Position numbers and translations under genes: made by a program
Part shown: positions 23,801 through 30,702 of the stretch, piece by piece
Layout of the letters: every line of letters begins with the position of its first letter
How positions within the stretch are numbered: position 1 is the stretch's first letter
Notes under the pieces: model-generated
Told to the model about the DNA's origin: nothing
Seen by the model: the letters and a program-made list of their open reading frames with translations, nothing else
The model's database searches: none
NCBI GenBank assembly: GCA_018398765.1
Contig: JAHBMJ010003703.1
Coordinates: forward strand, 1 to 64,000
Source: Chromera velia
Lineage: Eukaryota > Sar > Chromeraceae
Length of the DNA: 64,000 bases
Direction: 5' to 3'

Positions 23801-24019
23801 CTCAAGATCATCCAAGGACCTGGAAACTCTTGGAGTGTACAGCTGATCTATTCTCGTCTCGTCTCGAAGGAAAATCATTCCAGAAGAAAGGGCGGCTACC
23901 AGAATGAGTGACGAAATGATGGTCAGAACTGGCCGAGCTACGATGAACTTCACAAACAGATGGAACACACGTTCTCGGAAGATGCCGCACCGAAGGGCGG
24001 CACGCTTCATTCCCGCCAT
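3088..24019 (-). CDS. RND (Patched/NPC1-like) permease fused to a complete type I reducing PKS/FAS module
   Basis: Read on the minus strand, 24 exons join without any phase conflict into about 4,523 residues: 24019-23084, 22809-22587, 22264-22173, 21812-21703, 21450-21068, 20765-20325, 19990-19872, 19550-19029, 18615-18497, 18217-17139, 16812-16673, 16263-15950, 15532-14476, 14146-13707, 13318-10486, 10163-9263, 9004-8823, 8478-6997, 6764-6379, 5974-5761, 5414-5173, 5046-4920, 4664-4470, 4122-3088. All introns are GT-AG, nearly always with TGCAG acceptors. Domain order is permease (about 1-1010), linker, KS, AT, DH, ER, KR, ACP, TE, then an extension of about 280 residues. The start is the first ATG of the exon carrying TM1; another ATG lies 9 bases downstream. 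The synthase should sit on the cytosolic face, since an RND C-terminus is cytosolic. The gene points away from the MYND gene and shares about 580 bases of upstream DNA with it. Splice sites are inferred from motif continuity and phase, not from transcripts. Confidence 0.85.
3975..5414 (-). other. Domain: type I thioesterase (TE)
   Basis: Exons 21-24 hold an alpha/beta-hydrolase thioesterase. The nucleophile elbow is AGYSYGG (Ser at about 4025), followed by SLMDTFPN. The catalytic His is in [10 protein letters not shown] (about 4218). Exon 20 supplies the start of the fold ([17 protein letters not shown]). A terminal TE means the product is released by hydrolysis or cyclisation, as in animal FAS. 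Confidence 0.87.
6379..6764 (-). other. Domain: acyl carrier protein (ACP)
   Basis: Exon 19 contains a single carrier domain with the phosphopantetheine Ser in [11 protein letters not shown] (about residue 3881), preceded by a helix with [14 protein letters not shown]. The arm before it ([16 protein letters not shown]) is a typical KR-ACP connector. There is one ACP only and no loading ACP upstream of the KS, so the module should work iteratively like FAS. Confidence 0.9.
7000..7850 (-). other. Domain: catalytic ketoreductase (KR)
   Basis: Lies in the second half of exon 18. The Rossmann entry is [12 protein letters not shown], followed by VMVSSRS. The catalytic set is [18 protein letters not shown] (Ser at about 3680, Tyr about 3693, Asn about 3697). 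The segment [16 protein letters not shown] occupies the usual place of the HAAGVLxD motif. All catalytic residues are present, so the beta-keto group should be reduced. Confidence 0.88.
8300..11300 (-). other. Domains: KR structural half and enoyl reductase (ER)
   Basis: The end of exon 15 and start of exon 16 carry the structural ketoreductase half ([17 protein letters not shown], then TTLVDLH). A Ser/Glu/Lys-rich spacer follows. From about 9750 the ER begins with [12 protein letters not shown], continues with GFFGVVSRV and RVIGVAL, and passes through exon 17 ([13 protein letters not shown]) into exon 18 ([19 protein letters not shown]). The NADPH-binding loop reads GQLGDVEAS instead of the usual GxGGVG, so cofactor binding may be weakened. 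Domain order is that of animal FAS and highly reducing PKS. Confidence 0.75.
11557..12660 (-). other. Domain: dehydratase (DH), double hotdog
   Basis: Starts at HPLLG in exon 15. The catalytic His is in LEDHRLS (about residue 2246), followed by the VFPATAYVE motif. The catalytic Asp of the second hotdog is in LMDACLQG (about 2567). Both catalytic residues are present, so the DH looks competent. The spacing between them, about 320 residues, is much longer than the roughly 160-170 usual in type I DH domains. The extra sequence, at about 2370-2490, is basic and Ser/Gly-rich. Confidence 0.85.
13060..14715 (-). other. Domain: acyltransferase (AT), probably malonyl-type
   Basis: Begins at [11 protein letters not shown] in exon 13, has GHSLGE with the catalytic Ser (about residue 1873) in exon 14, and CAFHSHQM with the catalytic His (about 1982). 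The domain finishes in exon 15 with PFFSTV and [10 protein letters not shown]. The AFHS form of the specificity loop is the one usually seen in malonyl-selective ATs; methylmalonyl ATs normally have YASH. Malonyl selectivity is an inference from that loop alone. Confidence 0.9.
15172..17619 (-). other. Domain: beta-ketoacyl synthase (KS)
   Basis: Spread over exons 10-13 (about residues 1183-1613). The KS start CIVGVSARF is followed by [11 protein letters not shown]. The nucleophile is in DTACSSSL (Cys at about 1362). The first catalytic His is in ECHGTGT (about 1498) and the second in NHTESAAG (about 1537). The domain ends at [10 protein letters not shown]. Length and motif order are normal, so the domain should be able to condense acyl and malonyl units. 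Two short exons (16812-16673, 16263-15950) lie in its middle and join in phase. Confidence 0.93.
17620..18140 (-). other. Interdomain linker joining permease and ketosynthase
   Basis: About 175 residues within exon 10 connect the last permease helix to the ketosynthase with no stop and no recognisable splice pair needed. The linker opens with a Lys-rich stretch just after TM12 (positive-inside, cytosolic), then a Gly run, then Ala/Ser/Pro-rich low-complexity sequence. It ends in a helical-looking segment just before the CIVGVSARF start of the KS. It looks like a flexible tether rather than a folded domain. Confidence 0.8.
18141..24019 (-). other. Domain: 12-TM RND/Patched permease with sterol-sensing-like half
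   Basis: This is the N-terminal portion of the fusion. TM1 lies at about residues 22-50, followed by a lumenal loop with the Patched-style LYTP motif. Exons 2-5 give the TM2-TM6 bundle with GIGVDDMF in TM4, the acidic pair of the NPC1/Patched/Dispatched family. Exon 5 ends the first half in a basic and proline/glycine-rich cytosolic loop with several Cys (about residues 275-400). Exon 6 carries TM7 ([13 protein letters not shown]) and the second lumenal domain. Exon 8 carries TM8-TM10 with [10 protein letters not shown], the second conserved acidic site. Exons 9-10 complete TM11-TM12 (FFKM followed by [11 protein letters not shown]). Retaining both acidic motifs suggests a proton-driven transporter of hydrophobic molecules rather than a relic. 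Substrate cannot be read from sequence. Confidence 0.87.
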
Positions 24020-24600
24020 CACGAACAGAACACTTTCTTAGCCAGAGTCTAGTATAAAGATGGAAGAGACGCTTCTTACTCCCAACGGAAGAGACGCTTC
24101 TTACTCCCAACTTGCCTTTTCCCGGAATGTCAAAAACAGGGGAAGTCCTGCTTGCCGTGCATAACAAAGTTTCCGGAGCAGATGGACTACAAAGACAATT
24201 GCAGAAGGTCGATAGAGACTCTGTGTACTTACACGGCTCAGTGCGGAACGTGAAAGTGAAATGATATTCAAATATTGGAACACGGCACTCAAATTTAACC
24301 GTGTCAGAAATTGTCAGAAGGATTAATTAAATTTGGATGGATTTGGAGACGGCTCACGACGGCTCACTACAAAAGCGCTTCGAGACGGCTCGTGGCTAAG
24401 TTTTTTTAGTCACATGCATGTTGTTCCTGCAATTTCCTGCGTCACACCGCCGTCCTGTGTGCTGGCTCATCGATCATTATAGTGCATGATTGAGCCTCAT
24501 TTGAAAGGTCAGTAAAGCTTGTACGCTTCTTCCTCATGTGCTCGCCTTTTGAGCAGCACGTTTTCGCACGCCGACCCTCGTAACCAGACAAAAGTTGACC
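24020..24600. promoter_or_regulatory. Shared upstream region of the divergent fusion gene and MYND gene
   Basis: About 580 bases separate the fusion gene start (24019, minus) from the MYND start (24601, plus). A perfect 25-base tandem duplication (GGAAGAGACGCTTCTTACTC followed by CCAAC) occupies 24062-24086 and 24087-24111. A run of GACGGCTC-type words lies at 24350-24392. These could be binding-site clusters for co-regulation, but no specific factor can be named. Confidence 0.45.
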
Positions 24601-26302
24601 ATGATGGACGCGGGGAGACGGGAGACGACAGAAGGGCAGGAGGAGACGGAGAGGGAGGGGGTCGCAAACCCTGAGTTGAGGAACCGAGATGAGAAGGAAG
24701 ACAAAGCCGAAGAGAAGAAAACGGAGACTTTTATCGCAATCCCGGAGGGTCTGCTCGAAGGGCCAAGAATGGCCATTTTCAGGGGGCTTGTAGAGGGGAT
24801 TCTCGTCCTTCGAACGATTCTCCTGAATATTTTGGGAGGGTTGACAGACCGACCGCACACGTTCCCTGAATTTTCAAAGACGTGCCTGCAGATTCTGGAG
24901 GAGACCAATAAGTTTCCAGGAGCTTTGCAGAGAGCAGGCGTCTCTTCCAACAAAGTGTTTTTTGATCTACTACAGATTGAACACTTTTTCGCTTTCTCTC
25001 TCGAACTCTTTTGCTTCTGGTCCGTCTGGACCCCCTTTCCTTCATTGAAGATCTACCCGAATCCTTTTCAAATCCTCTCCTCTGCTGGTGCTAATCTGCT
25101 TTCCCTTTTGGTTAACGGAGAAAAGAGGTTTAAGTCTGTGATCTGGCGAAGCCCTCTGTTCATCCGAGCGTTGAGAAACGCGATTCGAAAACTGGGGGTG
25201 ACACGAGAAAACCCTGAAGATATCCTGCCTCTCTGCAATTTATTGCGGGCGTTGTGTGCGAATAACTGACCGCCAGAAGAGGCCATCTGCACCTTGAATC
25301 GCTTCAATTCGAAATCCTCCCGATCGAAGCCCACCGCAGCTGCAGCGGAAGAAGATGATGATGAGAAGCCTCTTGACTTTTCTCATCTGGTGCGTACCAC
25401 TTTGTGGTATTGCCGGAAGCGGGGCGCCCCCTGTTTGCACCGGCTGAGCATCTACCGCCGATTTGCTCTGCGCGACGCGTTCGATGCGGCAGAGCAGAGG
25501 TTCTTTTCCGATCATGAGGCAAACGAGGATGCCCTGTTTCTGTTCAAAGCAGCAGTCACCAACATTCACGAGGACGGAGACCCCAATTCCCGATCCAATA
25601 TAGAGAGCCACCGAGGTCTTTCTTCCGAAGATCTCCGCTTTGCCAATGCCGCATATCGGGCAGAGGCCATCGTTTGGACAGTGCAGAACCCCGCTGTCGC
25701 CGAGTACGTCAGCAGAGAGAAAGTCCAGATTCTGTCCGACATGCTCCGACTGAAGGAAGGTTTTGTTTCAGGATGACGACTACGCTCTTTTGCGTATCTT
25801 CATTGCGTGCTTGGAGGCAGCCACCAAGCCCCCCAGAGCCAACGTGCGCGACTTTCCTTGCCTCTGGTGGGCAAAGAAACTGGCCCCCGGGATTGACCTG
25901 GAAAGGCTTCCCATAGGGGAACTGTTTCAGGCTTTCCTCCGCAACGGGAAATTTATCAACCAGGCCCGTTGCCTTCTGACCGGGAAATCACCCTCCCGCG
26001 AGACCCCCACTGATTGCCTCACAAAGAAACAGATCAGACAGGGGGCCCCTCCTCCGTGTGCCGTATGCGGGGTTGACGTGCAGTCTTCTGAGTACTGCGG
26101 GGGGTGCAAGATGGTGATCTACTGCGGTACTAAGTGCCAGAGAGAGGACTGGAAGAAGAAGCCGAGGGGACACAAGAGGCAGTGCCCCCGACTGAGGGCT
26201 CATGTCCTTGACGTGATTGCCCTCGAGGAACCGGTATTTGCCACTCGTCTGCAAGGGGGCCTGAGGGGAGAGTCTGCAGAGCCAATGCCACAGAGAGAGT
26301 GA
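24601..26302 (+). pseudogene. MYND zinc-finger protein gene, interrupted by a stop and a frameshift
   Basis: Three adjacent open frames form one MYND-finger protein of about 560 residues. Frame 1 runs 24601-25266 (acidic N-terminus, then Leu-rich helical sequence). The same frame continues past a single TGA at 25267-25269 through 25270-25776. The third part, 25763-26302, is in the +1 frame. The switch lies in the short T-run near 25766, where one base less would restore continuity. The C-terminus has the MYND signature: CAVCG, then EYCGGCK, YCGTKCQREDW, and H-x3-C. No plausible intron removes either break (the only GT-AG pairs would give introns of 12 and 26 bases). It is either a recent pseudogene or carries a sequencing error. 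MYND fingers bind proline-rich partner peptides; the role here is unknown. Confidence 0.65.
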
Positions 26303-27522
26303 ATGATTGAATCGTTGATTGCCCATTGAAATGGATGTCACGGCGGTACCCATGCATAACTGTTAATGCCACACCCGTACGATCAGAATAGCTGGCTGTC
26401 TGCAGTGTCTGGCTAGCTGTCTGGTTACTGGCACTTACGGCATAGTGGTTTACACTGGCAGTTTACACTGTGGTTTGTTAAATTATTATTTGCGAGATTC
26501 TACATAATTTATAAACCTAGTTACAAAGAACTTAATTAGCAAAGAACCTAGCAGAGAACTTCGAGTTGCCCGCTGTTTCTATATTGATTGATTAATGCAG
26601 TACCAATTTACACACTGCCAAATCTAAAACATCGTTGCTCAATGTTTTGATTATACTAGTGATTATGTTCATATAGCTGTGTCATATAGCATACTTAATG
26701 ATAAACATGTAACATGATAATAATAATAACTATAGTGCTATGAAATATTATGAATTAAATATACGTATAGTGATGTACTGCTGGAGCTAGACGTACTACA
26801 TGAGTCTTATTGTGAGTCATTGACTCGGAGTCTTGGTCGGAGTCTGGAAATCTCTAAAATGCGTTTAAGTTTGGTCTAGTTTACTAAGTTTAGAGTTTTA
26901 ATTAAACCAGATATTTAGCTAAACATTTCAAGTTAGCTACTACTTTAGCTAGCACTTTTTAGGAGACTTTTGATGCATCTATGCTGTGAGCGATCTATAT
27001 ATGAGTCTAAAGATATGACTTACAAGAGGAGGCTTTATCTTGTACTAGCGCTATTAGCTAAACTATTTTTAAGCTAAACTAAATGCGCTGGTTACGTTTG
27101 TTCAAACGTTTGTTTGAAGTCAATCTATTGAAATTAAATCTAGTTGAAAATTAAGAAGTATTCTACTAGTAGTAGCGTTTAATTTATTAGTCGATTTAAT
27201 TAAATTTTATAATGAAAATTATATTATGAAATACGATACAAATTGATGAAAGTTCTAGTGAAAGTTCTTGAAACAATATGATTGTTATCTGTTTTTTTCC
27301 GTTTTTTTTTCAAATAGAAGTCTTTTTTCGTTTTTGAATGGGAAAACGTTCACGATCACAAAAAGTCTAGATAGAAGTTTCTTTTAACTTTCAAGGTCTC
27401 AAATCAACATTTTTTAAATTTTTCATTCCTTTTTTCCAAACATACTTTTTAAAGATTCCATTTTAAAAGACATTCATGCACTGCTTTTTAACATAGTTGT
27501 TGTATCGGCATATTTGCAAAAA
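26303..27522. other. AT-rich spacer
   Basis: No coding exon seen. The stretch is strongly AT-rich, with many TTAATTA/AGCTA words from 26450 to 27480. The segment 27322-27365 recurs, with a few differences, at 47807-47850. It lies between the ends of two convergent genes. Confidence 0.7.
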
Positions 27523-28904
27523 CTATTTCATTCCCCTGATATACCGCGTCAACTGTCGTGCCTCCATTTCCCTGTCGTTCTCTCTCGCTCTTCCTTTTCC
27601 CCTCTGTCTTGACTGTTTCCCTTCACCGGACTGCGCCTCTTCTTTCTTCGGAGGAGAGCTCAACGAAGCACCCTCCAAAACGTCGTTTGTATCCCGAAAG
27701 TGTTCCTCTTCTTCTCTCTTCGTCTCTATTTCTGCAGACTCATAATCTGAAGCCCCTCCCTCTCCCCCCTCTCCTCTTTGCTCCCCCATTCCCTCCCACC
27801 TTCCCTCCACTGCTGCCGAACTGGCCCACGAGACAAACTTCTCCACTCCCTTCTTTTGGAACTGAAAGTTTGAGATCCCGAAAGACGGAACGAATCTCTG
27901 CTGGTAGCCGTAAAACCCCCATTGATAATGACTCGCATTTTCAATTTCTTCCACTTCCAGAACGGACTCATCGATCAAAGGGAGGAGTCGGTCGACGTAC
28001 ATTCCCTCTGGTGTGCTCCCCTTCTGTGTGGTCCTGTCCCTCCCTCCAAACACTGCAAGGAAAGGAACATCTGCCGTCTCCTCCCGTGCGGTGAAGTTCT
28101 GGTACACCCCCCCGCTGGCAAGTACGACGCCCCCAACTCTCTCTGGGTGTCTGAAGGCCGCCTCGGCAGCAGCCATACCGCCAAATGAGTGGCCGAGGGG
28201 GAAGAAGGGAAGGCCGTCGAAGGCGCTGAGAGGGAACCCGGTGAGGTTACTCAGAGCCTCAGGACCTCCTTGCGGGTCCGAAAGTTTCTCGAACAGAGGG
28301 AGGGCCTTGGTGGCGTTGTTCAGAGGCGTGACGGGAACGATAGAGACAAAGCCGGAAGCAGCAAGCTGGAGCAAGACACCCCCATAGGCCTCTGCAGGAC
28401 ATGCAGCGCCCACAAAAAGGAACACAACGCCCTTCAAGATCTTCTCTTTCCTGTCTTCTGCCTTGTCTCTCTCTCCCTCAGCAGTCGGAAGGAAGGCGAA
28501 GACATCGAAAGAGACTTCCTCATTCGAGGCTTTTTTGAGTTCAAATCCGTTTGGTTGTCTCTCCCTGGTGGTAACTTGAAGTCCGACCGTCACCGTTTTG
28601 TAGAGTGCGGTGGCGTTCGCTAGGAGGCCGACTGCGGTCTCTTCAGCTGCGTCGATGAACTTTTTGTCCATAAGCTCTGGGGCTCTTCTGTCGTTACCGA
28701 GGTCCCTCAACAGGGCGGGAGGGAAGAACACCCAGCCCTCAGGGTTCACCTGCAACAGTTAACTCAAGCATGCACTACTGACCTCCTATTCATAGAAAAC
28801 GAAATGCAGAATGCGTCCCGAACAAGAACTATAGGAACAAGAGCGTCCAGCAAACTTGACGTAGCCTTTCTGCCGTCCAAGAAACAAATGCGCAGAAACA
28901 CACA

Positions 28905-28960
<56 letters not shown>

Positions 28961-30044
28961 GAGAGGGAGAGAGAGAGAGAGAGAGACAAAGAGACAAAGA
29001 GAGAGAGACATAGAGAGAGAGACAAAGAGAGGGAGAAAGGGAGAGAGAGAGAGGGAGGGAGAGAGAGAGAGAAAGAGAGAAAGGGAGTGAGAGAGAGAGA
29101 AAGGGAGTGAGAGAGAGAGGGAGAGAGAGAGAGAGGAGGAGACTGGCACAAGAGAAGATTTGCGAACGAAAGACACTCACCTCAGGAAATTGCAGGAAGG
29201 CCGCCATTGTGGTGAAGTCAGATGACCCAGGCAGCGCTCCGGGCTGTTGTGGAGGAATGAGAGCTTTCAACGCCCTCTCCTCGCCTTCTCCTCTGCATGT
29301 CTCTGTCTTTGTCATCCGCCTCCCTTCCGAAGCGAGGGACGCGGGATGGCACAAGAAGTCTGCTGCCGTCACGTTATCCACTCTGCTGACTCCCGCATTG
29401 GAGGGCAACAGCTGTAAGCTTGGCAGGCTCGCACTCTCCTCATCTCCAAGAAACGCCACAGTGTAAACAGAACGGTGACGGATCGACGGCAGAGGGGCCG
29501 AGGCACCCACCTGTGTCTGTCCCCCATTCCCAGAAAGGGAAGGGGAAGGAAGTCTCCCGAGGAATACAAGACCCTTCGCACGCGGGTACATGCCCGCAAC
29601 CAGACGCAGCCCGTCCTCTGCTCTAGAGGGCGAGGCGATGACCCCCCAGAGATCCAGAGAAGGGCTGAGGGTCTGCGCAACCAGGCCCGCTGCTCCTGCA
29701 GCATCCATGCTTGTGACTACAGCCACCACATTCTGGTACTCACTCGGTTCGGGAACGGAGAGACAGGCAAGCGTGAGAAGAAGAGTAGGAGACGGAGGAG
29801 TTGTACGCTCTGCCGCTTCTTCATTGTCAGAATCCAATGGTGCAAGGATGAGAAGACCTCTCGTGGCGCCGTCTCCGTCTCCTCGTTTCACGATGACTGT
29901 CGAGTTGCCGCTTCCCACCCACTCGAGATGCAAATGGCTACACACAGAGGGAACAGAGCTAGAGACTGCATACTGCACTGCACCTACGGAAAGATAGGAC
30001 AGTAGAACGCCCCAAAGCGGGAAGGCACGAACGCTGGAGTGCAT
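27523..30044 (-). CDS. Secreted alpha/beta hydrolase (chlorophyllase/PETase-like fold) with extra N-terminal half
   Basis: Two exons, 30044-29181 and 28749-27523, join in phase 0 (FPE to VNPEGW) into 696 residues. The first 30 residues form a signal peptide (FPLWGVLLSYLSVGA). Exon 2 holds the hydrolase: hydrophobic strands GVVFLFVGA and VSIVPVTPL, a nucleophile elbow GHSFGG, an acid in VFGGRD, and a His in NASHYQWGFYG. This gives a full Ser-Asp-His set of the dienelactone-hydrolase/chlorophyllase type. Exon 1 encodes about 260 residues after the signal peptide that I do not recognise, with a weakly peptidase-like or half-Rossmann look. The last 90 residues are Glu/Arg/Lys-rich and probably disordered. 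The start codon is a true ATG at 30044. Substrate is unknown; polyester, lipid or pigment esters are possible. Confidence 0.8.
28905..29140. repeat. CA then long GA simple-repeat tract in the hydrolase intron
   Basis: A short CA run at about 28899-28921 is followed by about 215 bases of nearly pure purine (GA with occasional GGGA, CAAA). On the transcribed strand this is a very long polypyrimidine tract within the single intron (29180-28750) of the hydrolase gene. Confidence 0.9.
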
Positions 30045-30702
30045 TGATGAGGAGACGGAAAGAATCGGGACTCAGACAGTAAACACCTCTTCAGTCACTC
30101 GATCAAGGAGCGCCCGAACAGTCTCACTCTGACCCCCTGGCACTGTAATGTGAACAGCCCGACGTATAGATCGAGAACGCCAGTGCGAGTGTCCAGCACA
30201 GCACTACCGACAAGGACTTTGCACATAGGAGCAAGCCGATTAATGCAATTTGTGGCGGCGCCCGCTTACGCGTACGTACGCGCGCGCGTCCCGGCGCCGC
30301 GGATCGATCGACGTCTCGCGCGCGGGAGCGCGCGCCGCCGCGCATGCAGGCGCATGCATCTCAGAGAATCTTCACACTGAGGCAGTCACCCTGCCATCAC
30401 CCTGCCACAACAGATTCAAATCAGGCGTTCGTTGGATTATGAAAGACTCTGTGCTGCGGATTTGGATGTGTGGAGTTGCTGTGGGGTTGTCTGTCATCCT
30501 AGCTTCCGAATACTGGCTCATAATTTTTTGTTTGTCGAGTGGTTCCTCGATCTTTGCATGCTTTCAGTGTGTCTGGGTTTGTCATTTGTCTGAGTGTCTG
30601 ACGGCAACCGCGTCTCTTCGAGGAAGAGACAATTCGTTCAGGTGCAGTCTGCGTGAAGGTTTTCCAAGCGGCACCTGTCCTTCTGGTCGGTGGGTCTTCA
30701 GC
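30045..30702. promoter_or_regulatory. Divergent promoter region with a CpG-dense palindromic core
   Basis: The hydrolase (minus) and the Q-rich gene (plus) diverge from here. At 30255-30355 there is an abrupt CpG-dense block with nested palindromes (ACGCGTACGTACGCGCGCGC, GGCGCC, CCGCGG, ATCGAT, GCATGC). It stands out from the AT-balanced surroundings and is a good candidate for a shared promoter or insulator. An ATG at 30439 is in frame with the downstream gene, but the sequence between it and 30703 is hydrophobic and does not look typical of the protein. Confidence 0.5.

Noticed and set aside
25249-25274. A 26-base GT-AG intron that would remove the MYND stop
   Set aside because: Far shorter than the other introns in the window, which run to hundreds of bases; the in-frame stop is the simpler reading.
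25766-25777. A 12-base GT-AG intron that would remove the MYND frameshift
   Set aside because: Too short to be spliced; a one-base change in the T-run explains it.
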